Of a stretch of DNA of 64,000 bases, positions 33,653 through 41,568 are shown piece by piece. The notes below the pieces were generated by a model, which did no database searches, was not told where the DNA came from, and saw nothing but the letters and a program-made list of their open reading frames with translations. This DNA comes from Amycolatopsis nivea (GTDB taxonomy: Bacteria; Actinomycetota; Actinomycetes; Mycobacteriales; Pseudonocardiaceae): positions 124,001-188,000 of the forward strand of contig NZ_SDLT01000005.1 in the NCBI RefSeq assembly GCF_004522235.1. Reading direction: 5' to 3'. Position numbers and translations under genes: made by a program. Within the stretch, counting starts at the first letter, position 1, and each line of letters begins with the position of its first letter.

Positions 33653-34846
33653 TCACCCGACGACCGGCCGCCGGGCCAGCGACGTGCGTTCGAAGGCGAT
33701 GAGCAGCAGGACCGAGGCCGTGACGATCAGCAGCAGCAAGGTCGCGGGCACGTGTCCCAGCAGCGGCGTGAGGGCGAGCAGCAGCGCCGCGAGCACGAGC
33801 CGCTGCCGATTCCAGCTGCCGAGGTTGCGCCGCCGCAGCGAGCTGAGCGCGACCAGATACAGCGCGAGCCCGCCGGTCAGCGCCCACAGCGCGACGCCGT
33901 GCAGTGCGTCCGCCGGACTGTGGTCCAGGGTCAGGAACGTCTTCTTCAACCCGAGCGCGACGAGCACGATGCCGGCGATGAGCGGCAGGTGCAGATAGGT
34001 GTAGGAGTCGGTGGCGATCTTGGTCCGCGCGAGGCCTTCGGCTTGGGCGAGCCTGCGTTCGGCGACGTTCGCGACCAGATCGAAGTACGTCCACCACATT
34101 CCGGCGGCGAGCGCGATCCCGCAGATCGCCGACCCGGCGACGAGCCCGGTGATCGGCACATGCCCGATCCCGATGCCGATCGCCACGACCGATTCGCCCA
34201 GCGCGATGATCACGATCAGCCCGAACCGCTCGGCGAAGTGCGCGGGCGAGTGCAGCCGCCAGCCCGCGGGACCGGTCAGATAGACGTTGAGATAGTCCAC
34301 CGCCAGCGCGACCACCCACAGCGCGGGCTGCCACGGCCCGCCCACGACATCGGCGACGGCCAGCAAAGCCAGGCTCGGGAGCAGTCCGCGCAGCATCTTC
34401 AGCAGCACCAGGCGCAGTTCGGCGTCGTGCCGCGCGGCCCCGACGTACGCGACGATGTGCAGCAGCCGCACGACGCCGTAACAGGCGACGAACAGCAACG
34501 GCCCGTCGAGCCCGCCCGGTTGGCTGGTGAGCGCCTGCGGCACGGTGAGCGCGACGAGGAACATCACCGCCATCGCGCCGAACATCGCCAGCCGGGCGAT
34601 GCCGTGGTCGACGTGGATGGTCGTGCCGAGCCACGCGTAGCTGCACCAGCACCACCACAGCACCATCAGCACCAGCAGTCCCTCGCCGACGCCGAGGAGG
34701 CTCAGGTGTCCGGCCATCAGTTCGGTCGTCTGCGTGATGGCGTAGACGAAGACCAGGTCGAAGAAAAGCTCAAGGGTCGTGACGCGGTGGTCTTCGTCCG
34801 CGCGAACCAGATGCAGCAGTCTCGTGGGCACGGCCGATGCTGACAC
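33653..34846 (-). CDS. ltrA: Low-temperature requirement protein A family membrane protein
   Basis: 397 residues with about ten to twelve predicted TM helices. The N-terminal signature 'TTLELFFDLVFVYAITQTTELM' (Glu-Leu-Phe-Phe-Asp-Leu core) is diagnostic of the LtrA family, as are 'HFAERFGLIVIIALGESVVAIG' and YTYLHLPLIAGIVL (quoted as patterns). The molecular activity is not established; the Listeria founding member affects growth at low temperature. GTG 34846 is used; a GTG five codons later is possible. Upstream is an unusual dyad-rich regulatory region (34901-34980), which implies tight control. Confidence 0.9.
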   Translation of the reverse strand: MSASAVPTRLLHLVRADEDHRVTTLELFFDLVFVYAITQTTELMAGHLSLLGVGEGLLVLMVLWWCWCSYAWLGTTIHVDHGIARLAMFGAMAVMFLVALTVPQALTSQPGGLDGPLLFVACYGVVRLLHIVAYVGAARHDAELRLVLLKMLRGLLPSLALLAVADVVGGPWQPALWVVALAVDYLNVYLTGPAGWRLHSPAHFAERFGLIVIIALGESVVAIGIGIGHVPITGLVAGSAICGIALAAGMWWTYFDLVANVAERRLAQAEGLARTKIATDSYTYLHLPLIAGIVLVALGLKKTFLTLDHSPADALHGVALWALTGGLALYLVALSSLRRRNLGSWNRQRLVLAALLLALTPLLGHVPATLLLLIVTASVLLLIAFERTSLARRPVVG

Positions 34847-34900
34847 GGATGGGCGACCGATCGGGGCGGTTTCGCTGACAGCGTGCGACCGACCTCGCGA

Positions 34901-34980
34901 GGTTCTCTTCTCTCAGAAGTTGTGACTTCACCTCTGAAGTACTTCACTAGTGAAGTTGCAACAACTTTTGAGAGAGAACC
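34901..34980. promoter_or_regulatory. 80-bp dyad-symmetric region with four ACTTCA half-sites
   Basis: The region is built around a centre at 34940/34941. ACTTCA (34925), TGAAGT (34935), ACTTCA (34941) and TGAAGT (34951) are arranged symmetrically, so that 34941-34956 is the perfect palindrome ACTTCACTAGTGAAGT and 34925-34940 a second ACTTCA-N4-TGAAGT dyad. Outer arms GGTTCTC (34901-34907) and GAGAACC (34974-34980) also match. Local A+T is clearly higher than in the flanking genes. It lies between the tandem TetR gene and ltrA, both on the minus strand. Confidence 0.7.
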
Positions 34981-35021
34981 ACTTGCGAAGTGGTCTGCCC
35001 GCCTGCCGAGCCCGGCCGCCG

Positions 35022-36203
35022 TCAGCTGAGCCCGAGAACCGCGTGCAGCACCGCCGTCAGCTCGGTCTGCAGATGCGGCCTGTTCTTGATCCGCCCGGTC
35101 CGGCTGAGGTCGTTCGCGATGGTCAGCGCGGCATGCACCCGGATCTTCGCCTCGCGCGCCGGAAGCTCCGGAAACACCGCGCACAGCAAGGAAACCCACT
35201 GGTCGACGTAGTCCCGCTGGACGCGGCGCAGATCGGCCTTGTCCCGCTGCGGCATGGTCGCGCGGTCCGCGGTGAAGGACACCAGCAGTTCCGGCGTGCG
35301 CAGCAGAATATGCACGTACGACGCGGCGAGCCGGCCCAGCGCGGATCGTTCGTCCGGGGCCTGCAGTGCCTGTTCGGCGGCCAGTGCGAGCCGGTCGGCG
35401 GCGCGGTGTCCGATCGCGACCATCAGCGCGGCCTTGCTGGGGAAGTGCCGGTACACGCTGGGCCCGGCGATGCCCGCCGCCGCGCCGATGTCCTCCATGC
35501 TCACCGTGTGGAAGCCGCGTTCGGCGAAGAGCCCGGTCGCGGCGGTCAGCACCTGCTCGCGGCGGGACGGCGTGCCGAGGCTGCTCGCGACCGGCGGCGC
35601 GGGTTCGTCCGGGACCGGCAGTGAGGCGTTGAGCACAGTCTGCGCCAGTTCGACCAGCAGCGGCACGAAGCGTTTGCGCGCCACCGACGTGTGGTGCACC
35701 GCGACGCTCCCGAACACCGACAGCGCGGCCCAGCACAGCAGTTCGGCCTCGTCCGCGGACAGCTCCGGACGCAGCGTGAGCAGGGCTTTCGTCCACGCGT
35801 CGAGCACCGCGCCGGACCGGCGGCGGATCTCCCGGCGCTGCTCGCGCGGCAGATGCGGGCCCTCCCAGCGCCACAGCGCGGCGATCTCCCGGCGCTCGAC
35901 CGCCTGCGTCGCAAGGCCGGTGAGCAGGGCGTCCAGCTGGGCGAGCGGCGGCGCGGAATCGGCGAGCGCGGCCGCGGTGGCCGACTCCATGTCGTCGATC
36001 CCGGCGAGCACGACGTAGGCGAGGATCGCCTGCTTGTCGGCGAAATGCCGGTACAGCGCGGGGCCGGTGACCCCCGCCGCCGCGGCGATGTCATTGATCC
36101 CGACGCCGTGGAACCCCCGCGCGCGGAACAGCTCGGCCGCGACGGCAGCGAGCTGGGCCTTGCGGTCGCGAGGGCGCGTGCCGCGGGCGGGATACGTACT
36201 CAT
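35022..36203 (-). CDS. Tandem TetR-TetR regulator (two complete repressor units)
   Basis: 393 residues, about twice a normal TetR. Unit 1 has a helix-turn-helix at about 15-60 (LFRARGFHGVGINDIAAAAG, then GPALYRHFADKQAIL). Unit 2 has another at about 210-258 (GLFAERGFHTVSMEDIGAAA, then GPSVYRHFPSKAALM). Each is followed by a helical ligand/dimer domain, so the protein is probably a pseudo-dimer in one chain. The two units differ enough to recognise unequal half-sites. It is divergent from fadA-fadB across a 160-bp region with a palindrome at 36273-36288, and lies upstream of ltrA with its dyad cluster; either could be its target. ATG 36203, no strong Shine-Dalgarno visible. Confidence 0.88.
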   Translation of the reverse strand: MSTYPARGTRPRDRKAQLAAVAAELFRARGFHGVGINDIAAAAGVTGPALYRHFADKQAILAYVVLAGIDDMESATAAALADSAPPLAQLDALLTGLATQAVERREIAALWRWEGPHLPREQRREIRRRSGAVLDAWTKALLTLRPELSADEAELLCWAALSVFGSVAVHHTSVARKRFVPLLVELAQTVLNASLPVPDEPAPPVASSLGTPSRREQVLTAATGLFAERGFHTVSMEDIGAAAGIAGPSVYRHFPSKAALMVAIGHRAADRLALAAEQALQAPDERSALGRLAASYVHILLRTPELLVSFTADRATMPQRDKADLRRVQRDYVDQWVSLLCAVFPELPAREAKIRVHAALTIANDLSRTGRIKNRPHLQTELTAVLHAVLGLS

Positions 36204-36272
36204 GGTGAACTGACCATAGCGCTAATCGAAACTACGGCAACCCATTGACACCATGGGGTTCATCGGGCTTAT

Positions 36273-36288
36273 GTTAATGGCCATTAGC
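36273..36288. promoter_or_regulatory. Operator-like palindrome in the fadA promoter
   Basis: GTTAATGGCCATTAGC has a perfect 12-bp core TAATGGCCATTA (36275-36286). A TATAGT -10 box (36302-36307) places the -35 position inside it. A TetR-type fatty-acid repressor is the likely reader; the divergent tandem TetR is the nearest candidate. Confidence 0.7.
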
Positions 36289-36363
36289 ACCTACTGGCCG
36301 GTATAGTCGGCCGCGAGATACACCGCAGTGTCCATCCATGCCGCTTCGCGGAGGAGTTGTTCA

Positions 36364-37575
36364 GTGAGTAGCGAGGCCTACATCTACGAGGCGTTGCGCA
36401 CGCCCCGGGGCAAGAACAAGGGCGGTGCCCTGCACGGCACCAAGCCGGTCGACCTGGTGGTCGGCCTCATCCAGGAGCTGAAGGTCCGCCACCCGAACCT
36501 CGATCCGCAGGCGATCGACGACATCGTGCTCGGCGTCGTGTCCCCGGTGGGCGAGCAGGGCGCGGACATCGCGCGCACCGCCGCGCTCGTCGCGGGCCTG
36601 CCGCAGACCGTCGCGGGCGTGCAGCTCAACCGGTTCTGCGCGTCCGGGCTCGAGGCCACGAACGTCGCCGCGCAGAAGGTCCGCTCCGGCTGGGACCAGC
36701 TGGTCATCGCGGGCGGCGTGGAGTCGATGTCGCGCGTGCCGATGGGTTCCGACGGCGGCGCGCTGTTCATGGACCCGGCCACCGCGTACGACCACTACAT
36801 CGCCCCGCAGGGCATCGGCGCGGACCTGATCGCGACGATGGAGGGCTTCTCCCGCGAGGACGTCGACGCCTTCGCGGTTCGCTCGCAGGAGAAGGCCGAG
36901 GCGGCCTGGTCCGGCGGCTACTTCGCGAAGTCCGTGGTGCCGGTCAAGGACATGAACGGCGTCACGATCCTCGACCACGACGAGCACCGTCGTCCGGGGT
37001 CCACTGTGGAGGGTCTGGCGAAGCTCAAGCCCGCCTTCACCACGATCGGCGAGATGGGCGGCTTCGACGCCGTCGCGCTCCAGAAGTACCACCAGGTCGA
37101 GAAGATCGACCACGTGCACACCGGCGGCAACTCGTCCGGCATCGTCGACGGGTCGGCCATCGTGCTGGTCGGTTCCGAGCAGGCGGGCAAGACCTTCGGC
37201 CTCACGCCGCGGGCGCGCATCGTCGCCACCGCCTCGATCGGCTCCGAGCCCACGATCATGCTGACCGGTCCGACGCCGGCCACCGAGAAGGTGCTGAAGA
37301 CCGCGGGCCTGACCCCGGACGACATCGACCTGTGGGAGCTCAACGAGGCGTTCGCGTCCGTCGTGCTCAAGTGGCAGAAGGACCTGAACCTTCCGGACGA
37401 GAAGATCAACGTCAACGGCGGCGCGATCGCCATGGGCCACCCGCTCGGCGCCACCGGCGCGATGCTGGTCGGCACCGTGGTCGACGAGCTGGAGCGCCGC
37501 GAGGCGCGCCGGGCGCTGGTGACGCTGTGCATCGGCGGCGGCATGGGTGTCGCGACCATCATCGAGCGGGTGTGA
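36364..37575 (+). CDS. fadA: Acetyl-CoA C-acyltransferase (thiolase), beta-oxidation
   Basis: 403 residues, thiolase fold. Nucleophile Cys at about residue 92 in [10 protein letters not shown], the NEAFA block with His/Asn partners, [15 protein letters not shown], and the second Cys in CIGGGMG near the C-terminus. It cleaves 3-oxoacyl-CoA to acetyl-CoA and a shortened acyl-CoA. The GTG at 36364 is chosen because GGAGGAG lies 7 bp upstream; an in-frame GTG at 36328 has none. It is followed by fadB after 8 bp, forming the classical trifunctional-type operon. The palindrome upstream suggests control by acyl-CoA-responsive repression. Confidence 0.95.
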   Translation: MSSEAYIYEALRTPRGKNKGGALHGTKPVDLVVGLIQELKVRHPNLDPQAIDDIVLGVVSPVGEQGADIARTAALVAGLPQTVAGVQLNRFCASGLEATNVAAQKVRSGWDQLVIAGGVESMSRVPMGSDGGALFMDPATAYDHYIAPQGIGADLIATMEGFSREDVDAFAVRSQEKAEAAWSGGYFAKSVVPVKDMNGVTILDHDEHRRPGSTVEGLAKLKPAFTTIGEMGGFDAVALQKYHQVEKIDHVHTGGNSSGIVDGSAIVLVGSEQAGKTFGLTPRARIVATASIGSEPTIMLTGPTPATEKVLKTAGLTPDDIDLWELNEAFASVVLKWQKDLNLPDEKINVNGGAIAMGHPLGATGAMLVGTVVDELERREARRALVTLCIGGGMGVATIIERV

Positions 37576-37583
37576 GGACCGAG

Positions 37584-39755
37584 ATGACCGAAAGCAAGAC
37601 CATCCGCTGGGACAAGGATTCCGACGGCATCGTCACGCTGACCCTGGACGACCCGGACCAGTCGGCCAACACGATGAACCAGGCCTTCCGCGAGTCGCTC
37701 GCCGCGACCGTGGACCGGCTCGAGGCGGAGAAGGACGACATCACCGGTGTCGTGCTCACCTCCGCGAAGAAGACCTTCTTCGCCGGCGGCGACCTGCGCG
37801 ACCTGATCCAGGCGAAGCCGGAGCACGCGGCGGAGATCACCGCGTCCAGCGGCGCGATGAAGAGCCAGATGCGCCGGCTCGAGCAGCTCGGCAAGCCGGT
37901 CGTCGCGGCCATCAACGGCGCGGCGCTCGGCGGCGGCCTCGAGATCGCGCTCGCGACGCACCACCGCATCGCGGCCGACGTCAAGGGCAGCCAGATCGGC
38001 CTGCCCGAGGTCACCCTCGGCCTGCTGCCCGGCGGCGGCGGCGTGGTCCGCACCGTGCGGCTGCTCGGCATCCAGAGCGCGCTGCTGAACGTCCTGCTGC
38101 AGGGCCAGCGGATGAAGCCGCGCAAGGCGCTGGAGATCGGCCTGGTGCACGAGGTCGTGGACACCGTCGACGAGCTGGTGCCCGCCGCGAAGGCGTGGAT
38201 CAAGGCCAACCCCGAGGGCGGCGTGCAGCCGTGGGACGTCAAGGGCTACAAGATCCCGGGCGGCACCCCGTCGAACCCGAGCTTCGCGGCGAACCTGCCC
38301 GCGTTCCCGGCGAACCTGCGCAAGCAGCTCAAGGGCGCGCCGATGCCCGCGCCGCGCGCGATCCTCGCCGCCGCGATCGAGGGTTCGCAGGTCGACTTCG
38401 ACACCGCGATCCAGGTCGAGACGCGCTACTTCGTGAGCCTGGCCATCGGGCAGGTCTCGAAGAACATGACCAAGGCGTTCTTCTTCGACCTGCAGACGAT
38501 CAACTCCGGCGGTTCGCGTCCGGACGGGTTCGAGAAGTTCACCGCCAAGAAGGTCGGCGTGCTCGGCGCCGGGATGATGGGCGCCGCGATCGCCTACGTC
38601 TCCGCGAAGGCGGGCATCGACGTGGTCCTCAAGGACGTCTCGCAGGAGGCGGCTGACAAGGGCAAGGGCTACGCGGTCAAGCTCGAGGAGAAGGCGCTCT
38701 CGCGCGGCAAGACCACGCAGGAGAAGTCGGACGCGCTGCTGGCGCGGATCAAGCCGACCGCCGACCCGGCCGACTTCGCCGGCGTCGACTTCGTCATCGA
38801 GGCCGTGTTCGAGAGCGTCGAGCTGAAGCACAAGGTGTTCGGCGAGATCGAGAGCATCGTCAACGCGGACGCGGTGCTGGGTTCCAACACCTCGACGCTG
38901 CCGATCACCACCCTCGCCGAGGGCGTGCAGCGCACCGAGGACTTCATCGGGATCCACTTCTTCTCGCCGGTGGACAAGATGCCGCTGGTCGAGATCATCT
39001 GCGGCGAGAAGACGTCGCCCGCCACGCTGGCGAAGGTCTTCGACTACACGCTGCAGATCCGCAAGACCCCGATCGTCGTCAACGACAGCCGCGGCTTCTT
39101 CACCTCGCGGGTCATCGGCACCTTCATCAACGAGGCCGTGGCCGCGCTGGGCGAGGGCGTCGAGCCGGCGTCGATCGAGCAGGCGGGTTCGCAGGCCGGT
39201 TACCCGGCGCCGCCGCTGCAGCTGATGGACGAGCTGACCCTGACGCTGCCGCGCAAGATCCGCGCGGAAACCCGTGCCGCGATCGAGGCCGCGGGCGGCA
39301 CCTGGAACGCGCACGCGTCCGAGGCCGTCATCGACACGATGCTCGACAAGTACGACCGCAAGGGCCGTTCCACCGGAGCGGGCTTCTACGAGTACGACGA
39401 GAACGGCAAGCGCACCGGTCTGTGGCCGGGCCTGCGCGAGGCGTTCAACTCGGGTTCGGCGGACGTGCCGTTCGAGGACCTCAAGGAGCGCATGCTCTTC
39501 GCCGAGGCGCTGGAAACGGTGAAGTGCTTCGACGAGGGCGTCCTGACCTCGATCGCGGACGCGAACATCGGGTCCATCTTCGGCATCGGTTTCCCGCCCT
39601 GGACCGGTGGCGTGATCCAGTACATCAACCAGTACGAGGGCGGCCTGCAGGGCTTCGTGGACCGGGCCCGCGAGCTGGCGGCGCGGTACGGCAGCCACTT
39701 CGAGCCGCCGCAGTCGCTGGTGGAGAAGGCCGCCAAGGGCGAGATTTACGAGTAA
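37584..39755 (+). CDS. fadB: Fused enoyl-CoA hydratase / 3-hydroxyacyl-CoA dehydrogenase
   Basis: 723 residues. Residues 1-200 are the crotonase-like hydratase (TFFAGGDLRDL with its oxyanion glycines, GGGLEIALATHHRIA). A linker helix follows, then the NAD-binding 3-hydroxyacyl-CoA dehydrogenase from about 320 (GVLGAGMMGAAIAYVSAKAG), with the catalytic His in GIHFFSPVDKMPLVEI (about 455) and C-terminal helical repeats. It performs steps 2 and 3 of beta-oxidation and works with FadA. ATG 37584 with GAGGACCGAG upstream. The length and order (hydratase first) match actinobacterial FadB. It ends at a strong hairpin. Confidence 0.95.
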   Translation: MTESKTIRWDKDSDGIVTLTLDDPDQSANTMNQAFRESLAATVDRLEAEKDDITGVVLTSAKKTFFAGGDLRDLIQAKPEHAAEITASSGAMKSQMRRLEQLGKPVVAAINGAALGGGLEIALATHHRIAADVKGSQIGLPEVTLGLLPGGGGVVRTVRLLGIQSALLNVLLQGQRMKPRKALEIGLVHEVVDTVDELVPAAKAWIKANPEGGVQPWDVKGYKIPGGTPSNPSFAANLPAFPANLRKQLKGAPMPAPRAILAAAIEGSQVDFDTAIQVETRYFVSLAIGQVSKNMTKAFFFDLQTINSGGSRPDGFEKFTAKKVGVLGAGMMGAAIAYVSAKAGIDVVLKDVSQEAADKGKGYAVKLEEKALSRGKTTQEKSDALLARIKPTADPADFAGVDFVIEAVFESVELKHKVFGEIESIVNADAVLGSNTSTLPITTLAEGVQRTEDFIGIHFFSPVDKMPLVEIICGEKTSPATLAKVFDYTLQIRKTPIVVNDSRGFFTSRVIGTFINEAVAALGEGVEPASIEQAGSQAGYPAPPLQLMDELTLTLPRKIRAETRAAIEAAGGTWNAHASEAVIDTMLDKYDRKGRSTGAGFYEYDENGKRTGLWPGLREAFNSGSADVPFEDLKERMLFAEALETVKCFDEGVLTSIADANIGSIFGIGFPPWTGGVIQYINQYEGGLQGFVDRARELAARYGSHFEPPQSLVEKAAKGEIYE

Positions 39756-39770
39756 AATTTTGTGGCTGGC

Positions 39771-39802
39771 GGGGCTGCTCCAGGGTTTCCCGGAGCAGCC
39801 CC
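39771..39802. terminator. Bidirectional terminator after fadB
   Basis: GGGGCTGCTCC (39771-39781) and GGAGCAGCCCC (39792-39802) are perfect arms; GGG and CCC inside the loop extend the stem past a bulged A. A T-run precedes it on the plus strand (AAAATTTTG) and it lies 5 bp from the convergent unknown gene. Confidence 0.8.
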
Positions 39803-39807
39803 GTCGT

Positions 39808-41208
39808 TTATGCGGTGATGGGCTTGAGCTGGACGGAGTTTTCATCGCTGAGGGCGCGCAAGCCCATGACAGCACCGTCCTCGTCCATTGTCATGATTCC
39901 CTGCCAAGCGTCCCGAGCGTTGCCTTCATTCCAGTGCGCGCGGACGTCCCGTACGGTGGCTTCGTAGTCCGGGGCACCGGCACCGTTGCGCAGCACTTCG
40001 TAGAGCGGCTTGGGGAGTCCGGAGAACACCTCGACGCGCTTGCCGCGAAAGCGAAAGACATGATCGGTGCCGACGAGCTCCAGCCCGCCCAGACGCGCCT
40101 CGACGTCGCAGCGGGCCGGGGGCATGTGGTCTTCGTTGTCCTGCTTGCCCACACGGATGCCTTGCCGCTTGGTGAGCTGTCTTGCCGCGCTGGTCCGGTC
40201 TCCGGCGAAAGCCAGCAGCATCGCTGCTGAGGCTCGGACCAAAACCCTGGAAAACCATTCGTACCGGTCCTCCGCGAGATGGAAACCGAGTCGGCTTTCC
40301 TTTTCGCCGTTATCGTTCACGGTTTCAATGAACGGGGTGTACAACTCTTCCCGCTGCGGACCGGTGAGATGGGGCAGTGGATGGTTTGGGACGGCAAGGC
40401 TTAAATCAGCTTGATGACCGAGGAGGTATACCTCGACTCCGTGCGTGCCGGAGAGCGTGGTCGACGCCGCGATGCTCGGCATGCGCTGGGCTTCGCGTCC
40501 GAACGCCAGCCGATGGAACCTCGTCGCCGACCGGTACAACTGCTTGCGTTGGTGGACGGCCGTGTTGTGCAGTCCGCGGAAGTCGGCAGCAACGACCCGA
40601 AGCGGAGCGTCGGCTTTCCGGCCGACCAGAAAATAACCTGGTCGATCGGACGCAGGCTTCTGGGTTTGTTCTTTGGGGCGTGGCGCGCGCAGCGCCCAAC
40701 CGGCGTCCAGAACGAGATCGGCGTCGACCGCTTGGAACCGATAACCTGGGTGCTGCTTGGACAGCGACTCCTGCGCGGCGAGCAACCCGATTGCCACCCC
40801 GACATCGGCCGATTGCGCGGTCTTTACGTGCCACCTGGCATCGTTTCCGTCCTCCGACCGCGTCAACTGGCCGTTTTCCGAACGCAGCGTGGCGAGGTAG
40901 CGAAGGCAGTTCCAGTGGTGGGCAAGGCCGCGCGAAGGGCTCTGACTGGACAGCGCGGTCGCCCGGCCGTACGCCTGCAGTATCGCCCACGGCGTAGCGC
41001 GGAAGCCGTGCGGATGGAGCTGGACCTCTTCCAGCATGGGCACTTTTTCGAAGTCTTTCTCTTCTTCGTTGGCCTTCTTCTCGTCGTCCGCCTGAAGCTG
41101 CTTGACCTCCGCTGCCATCGCACGACTAGACGAGACCGCGATCGAAGGCTGCTTGGTCAGCTCGTCGTAGGCAGCCTGGAATTGTGCGCTCTGGTTGTCG
41201 TTCTTCAT
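39808..41208 (-). CDS. Unrecognised 466-residue protein
   Basis: No family recognised. The N-terminal 60 residues are charged and probably coiled (AAEVKQLQADDEKKANEEEKDFEKV). The rest is a mixed alpha/beta soluble protein with several His and Trp residues and no signal peptide or TM helix. It includes a segment ending 'YFLVGRKADAPLRVVAADFRG' and a C-terminal small domain around 'HVFRFRGKRVEVFSGLPKPLYEVL'. No catalytic motif is evident. Codon use is less G/C-biased than in neighbouring genes (more A/T in third positions, by eye), which may mean later acquisition. The ATG at 41208 has GAGGGG 5 bp upstream and is preferred to a GTG two codons earlier. It is divergent from the large sensor-like membrane protein across about 360 bp, which may be a functional pair. 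Confidence 0.7.
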   Translation of the reverse strand: MKNDNQSAQFQAAYDELTKQPSIAVSSSRAMAAEVKQLQADDEKKANEEEKDFEKVPMLEEVQLHPHGFRATPWAILQAYGRATALSSQSPSRGLAHHWNCLRYLATLRSENGQLTRSEDGNDARWHVKTAQSADVGVAIGLLAAQESLSKQHPGYRFQAVDADLVLDAGWALRAPRPKEQTQKPASDRPGYFLVGRKADAPLRVVAADFRGLHNTAVHQRKQLYRSATRFHRLAFGREAQRMPSIAASTTLSGTHGVEVYLLGHQADLSLAVPNHPLPHLTGPQREELYTPFIETVNDNGEKESRLGFHLAEDRYEWFSRVLVRASAAMLLAFAGDRTSAARQLTKRQGIRVGKQDNEDHMPPARCDVEARLGGLELVGTDHVFRFRGKRVEVFSGLPKPLYEVLRNGAGAPDYEATVRDVRAHWNEGNARDAWQGIMTMDEDGAVMGLRALSDENSVQLKPITA

Positions 41209-41568
41209 GCCCACCCCTCATCGGCGACCAGGTTCCAGCTCCACCACACATGAACCAGCCTGCTCTGTCTTCCTCCGATCATGGTGATCATGAGATATTG
41301 CGAAAGGCGACGATTTGCTAGGAGTTCAGGCGTTGGATCAGTCCGATTGCCTAGTTGCGATGAGCAAATTCTACGTTTTTCGTAGCGATGATAGCGAATT
41401 GATCGATCTGTGAACAAGAGCCGGTAGCTCAGTGCAACCTCCCGTCCAGCGAACGGCTGAACCCTGGCCACCCGAACGGCCGCAAGTCGCCCGGAGCAAA
41501 TCGCAAAACCCTTGGCATGGCGGCATAATTCCGGGACCCCTCCCCTGAGCCGCGTGGTTTACTTCGGC
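41209..41568. other. Divergent intergenic region, locally A/T-rich
   Basis: No gene seen. Bases 41270-41420 are unusually A/T-rich for this chromosome. They contain a direct repeat GATCATG (41277-41283 and 41286-41292), a short hairpin CTACG-TTTTT-CGTAG (41371-41385), and a TAGAAT-like -10 on the minus strand (41368-41373) that could serve the unknown gene. CATAAT near 41524 could be a -10 for the plus-strand gene. Confidence 0.4.

Noticed and set aside
36918..39875. 985-residue open frame antisense to fadA-fadB
   Set aside because: Shadow of strongly coding fadB in a high-GC genome; Arg/Val/Leu-rich with no family likeness or start signals.
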